Assembly: GCA_905236315.1 (NCBI GenBank) | Contig: CAJOPO010000033.1 | Location: 1 to 14,923 of the forward strand | DNA length: 14,923 bases | Direction of reading: 5' to 3' | From: an uncultured Treponema sp. | Lineage (GTDB): Bacteria; Spirochaetota; Spirochaetia; Treponematales; Treponemataceae | Part shown: one piece after another, positions 1 through 6,408 of the stretch | Position numbering within the stretch: the stretch's first letter is position 1 | Layout: every line of letters begins with the position of its first letter | Notes under the pieces: generated by a model | Database searches by the model: none | The model's input: the letters and a program-made list of their open reading frames with translations, nothing else | Told to the model about the DNA's origin: nothing | Program-made: the position numbers and the translations under genes

Positions 1-1
1 A

Positions 2-1024
2 AAGACACGCACTATAGCGTTAGCAATGGGCTGCCGTGAGAGAACCAGAGGTGCTTTAGTTATTCCAGGCACAAGACCTGCAGGAATATTTACAGCAGGT
101 AGCGCACAACGCTTTGTAAATATTGACGGATATTTACCGGGAAAAAAGGTTGTTATCTTAGGTAGTGGAGATATAGGTCTTATTATGGCAAGGCGTTTAA
201 CCTTAGAAGGAGCGGAGGTTAAACTTGTTTGCGAAATAATGAATTATTCAGCAGGTCTTGCTCGCAATATGACCCAATGTTTGTATAATTTTGATATTCC
301 TCTAAAATTATCTACTACAATAGTGCAGATACACGGAACAGATAGGGTAAGTGGTGTTACAATAGCAAAGGTTGATGACCACAGAAAGCCCATTCCTGGT
401 ACAGAAGAGTTTATTGAATGTGATACAGTATTACTAAGTGTTGGGCTTATACCAGAAAACGAAGTAAGTATAGCGGCTGGAGTTGCAATGGATAGCATTA
501 CAAGTGGGCCATCTGTAAATCAGAATATGGAAACTACTATTCCTGGTATATTTGCTTGTGGTAATAGTGTGCATGTGCATGACCTAGTGGACTATGTAAC
601 AGAAGAAAGCCTACTTGCTGGTAAGTGTGCCGCTCATTATGTAAAGACTCAACTAGCGGCTTTGTCTGGTGTGGTAAGCGAAAATAAAACTACAGAAGGA
701 CTTTCTACTAGTACATATCTAACTGTTACACCAGGAAACAGAGTGCGCTATACAGTTCCCCAGCACATTGACCTATCGGTAGACGCTCCAGAAAATGCTG
801 ATGATGATACAATGATGTTGATGTTCCGTTCCACAGATGTTTACAGAAGCGTAACGGTTACGGTTTATTCAGGGGCAACTTCTATTATGCAACAAAAAAA
901 GCGCATAGTTCGACCTGGAGAAATGCAGACCATTAACTTAAAAACAAAGGAACTCTCAGTTTTAAGACAGATAAAGCAACCACTTACAGTAAGTATAGAA
1001 CTTCCGGAGGACGCAATTGACTAA
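2..1024 (+). CDS. FAD/NAD(P)-dependent oxidoreductase, 5'-truncated by window edge
   Basis: This is the C-terminal part of a pyridine-nucleotide-disulphide-type flavoprotein. The frame is open from base 2 (KTRTIALA before the first Met), so the ATG at 26 is internal and the true start lies upstream of the window. Visible motifs are AMGCRERTRGA, then the second Rossmann glycine motif VVILGSGDIG for NAD(P)H, then the FAD-pyrophosphate-binding stretch GIFACGNSVHVHD, which is typical of the family. About 120 residues follow the flavin motif as an extra C-terminal domain I cannot name. The gene overlaps the downstream DUF1667 gene by 8 bp, so the two are probably translated together. In clostridia and treponemes such pairs often accompany an anaerobic glycerol-3-phosphate dehydrogenase (family knowledge from memory). 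That gene would be upstream and is not visible. Substrate unproven. Confidence 0.85.
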   Translation, partial: KTRTIALAMGCRERTRGALVIPGTRPAGIFTAGSAQRFVNIDGYLPGKKVVILGSGDIGLIMARRLTLEGAEVKLVCEIMNYSAGLARNMTQCLYNFDIPLKLSTTIVQIHGTDRVSGVTIAKVDDHRKPIPGTEEFIECDTVLLSVGLIPENEVSIAAGVAMDSITSGPSVNQNMETTIPGIFACGNSVHVHDLVDYVTEESLLAGKCAAHYVKTQLAALSGVVSENKTTEGLSTSTYLTVTPGNRVRYTVPQHIDLSVDAPENADDDTMMLMFRSTDVYRSVTVTVYSGATSIMQQKKRIVRPGEMQTINLKTKELSVLRQIKQPLTVSIELPEDAID

Positions 1025-1517
1025 TCAAGAAAATATAGATGCTAATGCTGCAAAAAATAATGCTGAACAGAGTAAAAATATAACTCATTTAACTTGTATT
1101 ATATGTCCTATGGGCTGTCAGTTAGAGGTAAAGACTCCTGAAGGATATAATGCAGAAACTGCTAGAAGCACGAGTGCTCGTAGCACGAGTGCTTTTAGCA
1201 CTAGTGCTTTTAGTACCCCGCTTGAAAGTTTTACAGTAACAGGGAATGCCTGCCCTAGAGGTGAAGCTTATGCTAAAAAGGAAATGACAACTCCAGAGAG
1301 AACTTTAACATGCACAGTTGCGGTTACTGGAGGAAATCGACCTCTTGTAAGTGCAAAAACCGCAGGAGAGGTTCCTAAGGCTCAATTATTAGGTTGTATG
1401 CAGGTTGTTCGTAGAATAACTGTAAATGCTCCTATACAAGCAGGGCAGGTTTTAGCTTATGATATTTTGCATACAGGAATTAATCTAATAGCTTGTGAGA
1501 ATGTAGCGGCTGTTTAA
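1017..1517 (+). CDS. DUF1667 family cysteine-motif protein
   Basis: This 166-residue protein belongs to the DUF1667 family. It has an N-terminal CxxCxxxC cluster (C27, C30, C34, in CIICPMGC) and a later GNACPRGE motif with C79, four cysteines suited to binding a metal or Fe-S cluster. The C-terminal half (PLVSAKTAGEVPKAQL and onward) matches the family pattern. The start is TTG at 1017, chosen because GGAGG at 1006-1010 lies 6 nt upstream; it overlaps the preceding oxidoreductase stop. Two oddities stand out. There is a roughly 20-residue Asn/Ala-rich N-terminal extension. There is also a repetitive Ala-Arg/Phe-Ser-Thr-Ser insertion (residues 49-68) between the two cysteine motifs. Partnership with the upstream flavoprotein is inferred from overlap; the family has no firm biochemical function that I know of. 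Confidence 0.82.
   Translation: MTNQENIDANAAKNNAEQSKNITHLTCIICPMGCQLEVKTPEGYNAETARSTSARSTSAFSTSAFSTPLESFTVTGNACPRGEAYAKKEMTTPERTLTCTVAVTGGNRPLVSAKTAGEVPKAQLLGCMQVVRRITVNAPIQAGQVLAYDILHTGINLIACENVAAV
1161..1220 (+). repeat. 4 x 15-bp in-frame tandem repeat within DUF1667 gene
   Basis: Four consecutive 15-bp units start at 1161, 1176, 1191 and 1206. The first three encode A-R-S-T-S, A-R-S-T-S and A-F-S-T-S; the fourth has decayed to A-F-S-T-P. Each unit junction carries a small dyad AGCAC-NN-GTGCT (1167-1178, 1182-1193, 1197-1208). The third is the perfect 12-bp palindrome AGCACTAGTGCT. The unit length is a multiple of three, so copy-number change would keep the reading frame. Confidence 0.9.
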
Positions 1518-1518
1518 G

Positions 1519-2004
1519 ATGAAAGGTAAAAAGTACAGAATATTATTTGTTTGTCATGGTAATATATGTCGTTCTCCAATGGCAGAATTTATCATGACAA
1601 AACTTGTGCGGGACGCAAAACAGGAAGAACATTTTTATATAGACTCAAAAGCTACAAGTACAGAGGAACTAGGTAATGCTCCATATCCTCCAGCTCAAAG
1701 AAAACTTAATGCACAAGGTGTTCCTATGCACCCGCATAGAGCGAGTCAAATAAAAAAATCAGATTACGATGATTTTGATTACATAATTGGAATGGACAGT
1801 GCCAATATGCGCAATATGAAGCGCATTTTTGGCGAAGATAGTCAAGGCAAGCTACACAAGCTAACGGAGTATAGCTCGTATAGCGGTGATATTGAAGACC
1901 CATGGTATTCAGGGGATTTTGATACTGTCTATGAGCAAATCTTAGATGGCTGTGAGGGCTTGCTTAATCATCTTTTAGGATTATCCTCTTATGCGGAAAA
2001 GTAA
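1519..2004 (+). CDS. Low-molecular-weight protein tyrosine phosphatase
   Basis: This 161-residue cytosolic phosphatase has the class II PTP signature near its N-terminus: VCHGNICRSPMAE, with nucleophile C12 and arginine R18 in the CX5R loop. The general acid is D127 in the EDPWYSGDF stretch near the C-terminus. Length and motif order are normal for the family, so the protein should be active on phosphotyrosine or low-molecular phosphoesters. The ATG at 1519 is one base after the DUF1667 stop at 1517, and no strong Shine-Dalgarno is visible, which suggests translational coupling to that gene. The 3' end overlaps the convergent glutamine synthetase gene by 24 bp. Physiological substrate unknown. 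Confidence 0.93.
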   Translation: MKGKKYRILFVCHGNICRSPMAEFIMTKLVRDAKQEEHFYIDSKATSTEELGNAPYPPAQRKLNAQGVPMHPHRASQIKKSDYDDFDYIIGMDSANMRNMKRIFGEDSQGKLHKLTEYSSYSGDIEDPWYSGDFDTVYEQILDGCEGLLNHLLGLSSYAEK

Positions 2005-4080
2005 ATCTTCATAAGAAGGATAAGGCTTGTATTCCTCTCCTAAAAGTGGCTCTATTTCATCTGCAATGGCTCTTGTTTCTTCCATTGCAGGAATAACGCT
2101 ATCGGCATAAGCGCGGGCTACAGACATTACATCTCCACTAGACTTTGCAAGTGTATGAAGTTTACGTAGTTCATTTTCTTTTTCTGCAAGAGAGTTTACA
2201 AGTTCATCTAGTTTAAGTAATAAGGCAGCTTGGGCTGTAGCTTTTGCAGAAGGTACAACGGCTTTTAAATTAATCGCTGTATTACTTACTACATTCATAT
2301 ACTTAAACGCAGAAGGAAGAATGTCTTTATTTATCATCTCTAGCATGGTTTCTACTTCTATATTTAAAACCTTGCAATACTTTTCAAGCTTTATTTCATA
2401 ATGGCTTTGCATTTCTTCTTCTGTATAAACTCCCATTTCTGTGTAGAGTTTTACATTCTTAGGAGCCATATAATGAGCCATTGCGTCAGGCAAAGTGCGT
2501 AGATTTAATAATCCACGTTTTTTAGCTTCTAAAACCCAACTTGCGTCATAGCCATTGCCATTAAACACAATGCGCCAATGTAGAGAAATCTCTCTTTTAA
2601 TAAGTTCTCTTAAAGCAGAGTTAAAGTCTTGTGCTTTTTCTAATTCATCGGCAAAGTCTTTTAAAGTATATGCTACAATAGAATTTAGTGCTGTATTAGG
2701 ACCTGCTATGCTTAAGCTAGAACCAACGGAGCGAAATTCAAACTTATTACCAGTAAATGCAAATGGGGATGTACGATTGCGGTCTGTAGAATCCTTTGGA
2801 ATGGGGGGCAAAACATCTACGCCTACGGTCATCTTTAAGTTTTTCTTATTATCGTAGGGCTTGCCGTCTTTTATAGATTCTAGGACGGAATGTAGTTCAT
2901 CGCCTAAATAAACGGATATAATGGCAGGGGGAGCTTCATTTGCTCCTAAGCGATGGTCATTACCTGCACTAGCTACAGAAATACGCAGTAGGTCTTGATT
3001 TTCATCTACTGCTTTTATAATTGCGGTTAAAAACAATAGAAACTGTGCATTTTTTTCTGGAGTAGCTCCTGGCTCTAAAAGATTTTCGCCTTCATTTGTG
3101 CTTAAACTCCAGTTATTATGCTTTCCTGAACCATTAACGCCAGCAAAGGGCTTTTCGTGTAATAAGCATACAAGCCCATGACGGCGAGCAACCTTTTTCA
3201 TTACTTCCATAGTTAATTGGTTTTGGTCAGTAGAAAGATTTGTAGTTGTAAAGATAGGAGCCATTTCATGCTGGGCAGGGGCTACTTCGTTATGTTCAGT
3301 TTTACTTAATATGCCATACTTCCACAAAGTTTGGTTTAAGTCTTCCATATATTCAACAATCTTTGGAGCAAGGGCGGCAAAGTATTGGTCGTCCATTTCT
3401 TGCCCCTTAGCAGGCTTTGCTCCAAAAAGGGTTCTTCCCGTCATACGCAAATCTTTGCGCTGGTTATATAAACTTTCATTTACAATAAAATATTCTTGTT
3501 CAGGTCCGACTGTTGTATCAACATGGGTTACGCTCTTGTTTCCAAATAAACGCAATATGCGTAAAGTTTGCTTATTTAAGGCTTCCATAGAGCGTAATAG
3601 CGGGGTCTTTTTATCTAAGGCTTCCCCTGTATAAGAGCAAAATGCTGTGGGAATACAGAGGGTGTGTTCCTTTACAAAAGGATAAGCGGTTGGGTCCCAT
3701 ACGGTATATCCACGAGCTTCAAAAGTTGCTCGGTGGCCTCCAGAAGGGAAAGAGGAAGCATCGGGTTCTCCTTTTACTAGCTCTTTACCGCTAAAGGACA
3801 TTATAACGCTCCCATCTTCTTGGGGGGTTATAAAGCTATCATGCTTTTCGGCAGTTATACCTGTAAGTGGCTGAAACCAATGGGTAAAATGTGTGGCACC
3901 TTTTTCTATAGCCCATTCTTTCATAGCATGAGCTACTTGATTTGCTAAATCTAAATTTAGAGGAACGCCATCGTCAAGGGTCTTTTTTAACGCTTTATAA
4001 GTTTCTTTTGGAAGACGTTCTTTCATAACTATTTGGTTAAACACCATAGAACCAAAAGTTTCAGGTACATTTACAGACAT
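1981..4080 (-). CDS. glnN: Glutamine synthetase type III
   Basis: This ATP-dependent enzyme condenses glutamate and ammonium to glutamine. Its 699 residues fit the type III (GlnN) class rather than the roughly 450-residue type I. Visible motifs, in order, are HFTHWFQPLTG (64-74), GPEQEYF (192-198, metal/glutamate site), EHNEVAPAQHEM (from 262), VNGSGKHNNWS (from 315), GNDHRLGANEAPPA (from 373) and DRNRTSPFAFTGNKFEFRS (433-451, the type III form of the catalytic region). The start codon at 4080 is preceded by an AGGTGG Shine-Dalgarno. No adenylylation-loop tyrosine motif of type I enzymes was recognised. The gene stands alone on this strand with its own promoter candidate. No ammonium transporter or PII gene is visible nearby. 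Confidence 0.97.
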   Translation of the reverse strand: MSVNVPETFGSMVFNQIVMKERLPKETYKALKKTLDDGVPLNLDLANQVAHAMKEWAIEKGATHFTHWFQPLTGITAEKHDSFITPQEDGSVIMSFSGKELVKGEPDASSFPSGGHRATFEARGYTVWDPTAYPFVKEHTLCIPTAFCSYTGEALDKKTPLLRSMEALNKQTLRILRLFGNKSVTHVDTTVGPEQEYFIVNESLYNQRKDLRMTGRTLFGAKPAKGQEMDDQYFAALAPKIVEYMEDLNQTLWKYGILSKTEHNEVAPAQHEMAPIFTTTNLSTDQNQLTMEVMKKVARRHGLVCLLHEKPFAGVNGSGKHNNWSLSTNEGENLLEPGATPEKNAQFLLFLTAIIKAVDENQDLLRISVASAGNDHRLGANEAPPAIISVYLGDELHSVLESIKDGKPYDNKKNLKMTVGVDVLPPIPKDSTDRNRTSPFAFTGNKFEFRSVGSSLSIAGPNTALNSIVAYTLKDFADELEKAQDFNSALRELIKREISLHWRIVFNGNGYDASWVLEAKKRGLLNLRTLPDAMAHYMAPKNVKLYTEMGVYTEEEMQSHYEIKLEKYCKVLNIEVETMLEMINKDILPSAFKYMNVVSNTAINLKAVVPSAKATAQAALLLKLDELVNSLAEKENELRKLHTLAKSSGDVMSVARAYADSVIPAMEETRAIADEIEPLLGEEYKPYPSYEDLLFRIRG

Positions 4081-4103
4081 AGTTCACCACCTTTTTGCTT
4101 TAT

Positions 4104-4131
4104 ATTATCTAACAATAAAGCACTTGGTCAA
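4104..4131 (-). promoter_or_regulatory. Candidate sigma70-type promoter for glnN
   Basis: Reading the minus strand, TTGACC (4131-4126) is followed after 16 bp by GATAAT (4109-4104), about 24 bp before the glnN start. An 18-bp spacing to TAATAT is an alternative. The assignment rests on sequence match only. Confidence 0.5.
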
Positions 4132-4280
4132 GGTAAGCAACAGTTTATTCACGGAAAGTGAGTTTTTGAAGTAATATTAAATTGATTTATACTGTTCTTT
4201 TTATTTTCAAGTTGGAAAAAGCATTTGAAAAATAACATAAATCTAAAAATCCTACAGTTTTTCTAAATAAAGCTAGGGTT

Positions 4281-4303
4281 CTTAGGGGCGGAAAGCCCCT
4301 AAG
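4281..4303. repeat. Stem-loop 1 in the 4150 element
   Basis: A perfect 9-bp stem, CTTAGGGGC (4281-4289) with GCCCCTAAG (4295-4303), closes a 5-nt GGAAA loop. No T-tract follows on either strand, so it is not a standard terminator. Confidence 0.8.
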
Positions 4304-4324
4304 CATTGCTGAAAAAGAGGAGTA

Positions 4325-4371
4325 TTAGGGGAGAAAAAAACGCTTATGAAGTAGAGTTTTTTCTCCCCTAA
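4325..4371. repeat. Stem-loop 2 in the 4150 element (A/T-run stem)
   Basis: A 15-bp perfect stem, TTAGGGGAGAAAAAA (4325-4339) with TTTTTTCTCCCCTAA (4357-4371), has a 17-nt loop. The stem itself holds the A and T runs. On the minus strand it lies about 70 bp after the outer membrane protein gene and could help end its transcript. Confidence 0.75.
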
Positions 4372-4381
4372 AAACGCGGGG

Positions 4382-4401
4382 TTCAAGGGCACCCCCTTGA
4401 A
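4382..4401 (-). terminator. Stem-loop 3, possible terminator of the minus-strand OMP gene
   Basis: The arms TTCAAGGG (4382-4389) and CCCTTGAA (4394-4401) form a perfect 8-bp stem with a 4-nt loop. On the minus strand it lies about 38 bp past the OMP stop and is followed by CCCCGCG and then TTTTT, an imperfect terminator layout. It is also part of the repeat element, so the terminator role is tentative. Confidence 0.4.
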
Positions 4402-4438
4402 AACTACTTTCCGTGTCACTTTATCGGCTTTTGTTAGT

Positions 4439-5080
4439 CTAAAAGTAGAATGTGACTCCCGCTTTTGGCATAAATATCATGCTATCAGAGCCTAGTAGCC
4501 CTAGCATAACATCTAGGGAAACGCCTATATTATTTACAGGTTTTATAAGCATATAAGCGTCTGCCCCCAGCAAAAAGCCATCATTAAAACTATTACCATA
4601 ACTTACACTGTTACCATAAACAGTATTATCATAGGTTGAATAGTAGCCATCGCTATAATAACTTGTACTATGCTTTGAACTATTTATTTTTTGACCTGCA
4701 TATCCTACTACAAATGAGGTAGCAACATAAAATATTTTCTTATTTAAGACCCTGTATCCTATTCCGCACATCGCTTCGTAAGCGTCTACACCTTCTTCGC
4801 CTATGGCAATGCCACCGTCTGTCATAAAATGCAAACCTGAAGATAGAGTATAGCGATACTGCATAAATAGCATGGAAGAAAATTTATCTCCAACCATTCC
4901 AGCATAGCCTAATGTTAGGTCTAATTCTAGCTTTTCTTTACTATCTTTCTTTGTGCCACTCTGTCCAAAGTTCCAAGAAGGACTAGGTGGTTCTAGAGTG
5001 GGAAAGGAATTAAAGCCTTGTGCTAATGCAAAGTGTAAGGGCACAATAAATGCAAGTAAACAAATTAAGCGTCTTTTCAT
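4439..5080 (-). CDS. Predicted outer-membrane beta-barrel protein, function unknown
   Basis: I do not recognise this 213-residue protein as a named family. It begins with a clear Sec signal peptide (MKRRLICLLAFIVPLHFALA, then QGF). The rest alternates polar and hydrophobic residues with many Gly, Tyr and Ser. It ends in GVTFYF, the terminal aromatic typical of outer-membrane barrels recognised by BamA. A Tyr/Ser/Asn-rich segment (YYSDGYYSTYDN and onward) probably forms a surface loop. It starts 9 bp after the small lipoprotein gene and was probably transcribed with it; only a weak AGG precedes the ATG. A porin-like or adhesin-like envelope role is inferred from topology alone. Confidence 0.72.
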   Translation of the reverse strand: MKRRLICLLAFIVPLHFALAQGFNSFPTLEPPSPSWNFGQSGTKKDSKEKLELDLTLGYAGMVGDKFSSMLFMQYRYTLSSGLHFMTDGGIAIGEEGVDAYEAMCGIGYRVLNKKIFYVATSFVVGYAGQKINSSKHSTSYYSDGYYSTYDNTVYGNSVSYGNSFNDGFLLGADAYMLIKPVNNIGVSLDVMLGLLGSDSMIFMPKAGVTFYF

Positions 5081-5089
5081 ACGCTTAAC

Positions 5090-5395
5090 CTAGTTTGTAT
5101 ATTTTACTACAAGGGCAGACATAATATAACTTTGCTTTTTGCCTGTGGTTTTTCCGTCCACTAGGATATTTACTATATCATCAGCGTCTGGATACTGCTT
5201 TAAGGCTTCTTTTAGTAAAATGGTATAACCAGATTCTGTGGTATCACGTTCTATAGTAACACGACCTAAAACTTGAACATTGTTTGTTACGGCAATGTTA
5301 TTTCCCTGTAATGGTGTTGTGCTAGAACATGAGGCAAAGATAATTGCAAATGCTAATACTACCGCTTTGCATAATTTTTTGTGTAAAGATTTCAT
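5090..5395 (-). CDS. Small lipoprotein, function unknown
   Basis: This is a 101-residue predicted lipoprotein. A basic start (MKSLHKKLCK) leads to a hydrophobic core and the lipobox-like FASC, with the lipidated cysteine followed by SSTT. Phe at -3 is unusual for E. coli but tolerated by relaxed spirochaete lipoboxes. The mature part is about 75 residues and includes RVTIERDTTESGYTILLKEA; I do not recognise a domain. The start at 5395 is preferred over the in-frame ATG at 5407 because GGAG (5405-5402) lies 6 nt before it, while the upstream ATG lacks a ribosome site. It precedes the OMP gene by 9 bp, which suggests a two-gene envelope operon. Confidence 0.7.
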   Translation of the reverse strand: MKSLHKKLCKAVVLAFAIIFASCSSTTPLQGNNIAVTNNVQVLGRVTIERDTTESGYTILLKEALKQYPDADDIVNILVDGKTTGKKQSYIMSALVVKYTN

Positions 5396-5451
5396 TTTCT
5401 TCTCCATATATAAATAGATTTTGCGCCAATGTAAGATTGATACGCAAAACT

Positions 5452-5479
5452 ACTCTACAAAAAAAAAGTAGTATGTCAA
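5452..5479 (-). promoter_or_regulatory. Candidate promoter for the lipoprotein-OMP pair
   Basis: On the minus strand, a consensus TTGACA (5479-5474) is followed after 16 bp, including a long T-run, by TAGAGT (5457-5452). It lies about 57 bp before the lipoprotein start. Confidence 0.45.
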
Positions 5480-5536
5480 TAATTTTATGGAGATATATTG
5501 TTTTGTGTACAGAATGTCATACTAGCCATCCTTTAA

Positions 5537-5600
5537 TCTCTAAGTTCCAAACTCTAAACTCTAAGTTCTAAATTCTACCGTCTATCGTCTAATATCTAAA
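5537..5600. repeat. Degenerate CTCTAA/TTCTAA reiterated tract
   Basis: The stretch between the divergent lipoprotein and grpE genes repeats short words such as CTCTAAGTT, ACTCTAA, GTTCTAA, TCTA and ATCTAAA about every 7-10 bases. No perfect unit persists. It holds no gene and looks like a decayed simple repeat. Confidence 0.55.
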
Positions 5601-5624
5601 TTTTTATTTTTTTTTGCAAATATG

Positions 5625-5654
5625 TTGACTTTTTTTTATTTGATTTAGTATCTT
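5625..5654 (+). promoter_or_regulatory. Candidate promoter upstream of grpE
   Basis: TTGACT (5625-5630) is followed by TATCTT (5649-5654) at 18 bp, or by TAGTAT (5646-5651) at 15 bp. The grpE start is about 30 bp beyond. No CIRCE operator (TTAGCACTC-N9-GAGTGCTAA) was found in the 5408-5682 spacer. Confidence 0.45.
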
Positions 5655-5682
5655 TTTAGTAAAGAAAATTGAGGGTTATACA

Positions 5683-6348
5683 ATGGAAGAAGGTACAGAA
5701 AACGAAGCAGATGTTACAAGTGAAGAGGTAATGTCTGAAACAACAGATACCCCTGTAGAAGAACAAAATGAAGGAGCACAAGAAGAAAATTCAGAAAGTG
5801 TGGAACTTTCTGAAGAACAAATAAAGATTAACGAACTTGAAAAAGAACTAGAAAACTTAAAGAAGGAAAATGCAGAGTTAAATGATAAATATTTACGAAG
5901 TGTTGCAGATTTTCAGAATTTAAGAAAGCGTTCTATTCAAGAGAAACAAGATGCTTATGACTATGCTAATACAAACTTGCTAAAAGATTTGTTAGATAGT
6001 TTGGATAACTTTGACCGCACTGTAGAGGCTGCTGCTACGGCTACTGACGCAAAGACTATTGCAGATGGCGTAACTATGATTAATAAGAGCATGGTTAGTA
6101 TGCTAGAAAATAAATATAATCTTGTGTCTTATGGGCTTGTAGGAGAGGCTTTTGACCCTGATATCCATGAAGCTATAGGAAAGGTTGATGAACCAGTGCC
6201 TTCTCCAGTGTTGAAGGCTGTGTACTTAAAGGGTTATAAGCTAAAAGACCGTGTTATTCGTCATGCAAAGGTTATGGTTAGTATGCCAGATGGTTCTGTA
6301 AAAGAGGAACCTAATGCAGAAAACGAAGAGTCGAATGCAGATAAATAA
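5683..6348 (+). CDS. grpE: Nucleotide exchange factor GrpE
   Basis: This is the cytosolic exchange factor that releases ADP from DnaK. Its 221 residues are typical for the family. A very acidic, probably disordered N-terminus (about 1-50) is followed by a Glu/Lys-rich coiled-coil helix (INELEKELENLKKENAELN), the conserved YLRSVADFQNLRKRS and LLDSLDNFDRTVE segments of the dimerising helix, and the C-terminal beta domain (HEAIGKVDEPVPSPV, then GYKLKDRVIRHAKVMVSMP). GAGGG (5671-5675) lies 7 nt before the ATG. It is 60 bp upstream of dnaK on the same strand, so the two are probably co-transcribed from the promoter at 5625. An AT-rich quasi-palindrome at 6353-6369 sits between them. Confidence 0.96.
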   Translation: MEEGTENEADVTSEEVMSETTDTPVEEQNEGAQEENSESVELSEEQIKINELEKELENLKKENAELNDKYLRSVADFQNLRKRSIQEKQDAYDYANTNLLKDLLDSLDNFDRTVEAAATATDAKTIADGVTMINKSMVSMLENKYNLVSYGLVGEAFDPDIHEAIGKVDEPVPSPVLKAVYLKGYKLKDRVIRHAKVMVSMPDGSVKEEPNAENEESNADK

Positions 6349-6408
6349 TCTATTCTATATTATATAGAAGATAATTTATATTGAGTTTTTAATTATAGGA
6401 GACATATT

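Larger units (their letters stand above)
4150..4415. mobile_element. MITE-like 266-bp intergenic element with inverted ends
   Basis: The left end CACGGAAAGTGAGTTTT (4150-4166) is answered at the right end by its near-exact reverse complement AAAACTACTTTCCGTG (4400-4415), which differs by a single missing G. The interior holds no ORF. Its left 110 bp are AT-rich and featureless; its right half carries three strong hairpins. The left-end motif recurs as an identical 18-mer at 14782-14799. Non-coding length, inverted ends and a recurring end motif are what one sees in miniature inverted-repeat elements, but no clear target duplication flanks it. The alternative is a spirochaete REP-like repeat. 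The element fills most of the 4081-4438 gene-free gap. Confidence 0.5.

Noticed and set aside
1167..1208. CIRCE half-sites (GAGTGCT, TTAGCAC) inside the DUF1667 gene
   Set aside because: The half-sites are in the wrong order and spacing, and arise from the in-frame 15-bp tandem repeat. There is no heat-shock gene downstream.
5396..5407. ATG at 5407 as start of the small lipoprotein
   Set aside because: No ribosome-binding site precedes it. The GGAG at 5405-5402 lies just after it and serves the ATG at 5395.
5344..5571. A 75-codon plus-strand ORF opposite the lipoprotein gene
   Set aside because: It runs antisense through the lipoprotein signal peptide and into the simple repeat. It has no ribosome site and no coding-like composition.
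6353..6369. Quasi-palindrome TTCTATATTATATAGAA between grpE and dnaK
   Set aside because: It is pure AT-rich sequence with a one-base centre, too weak for a terminator and likely by chance in a low-GC spacer.
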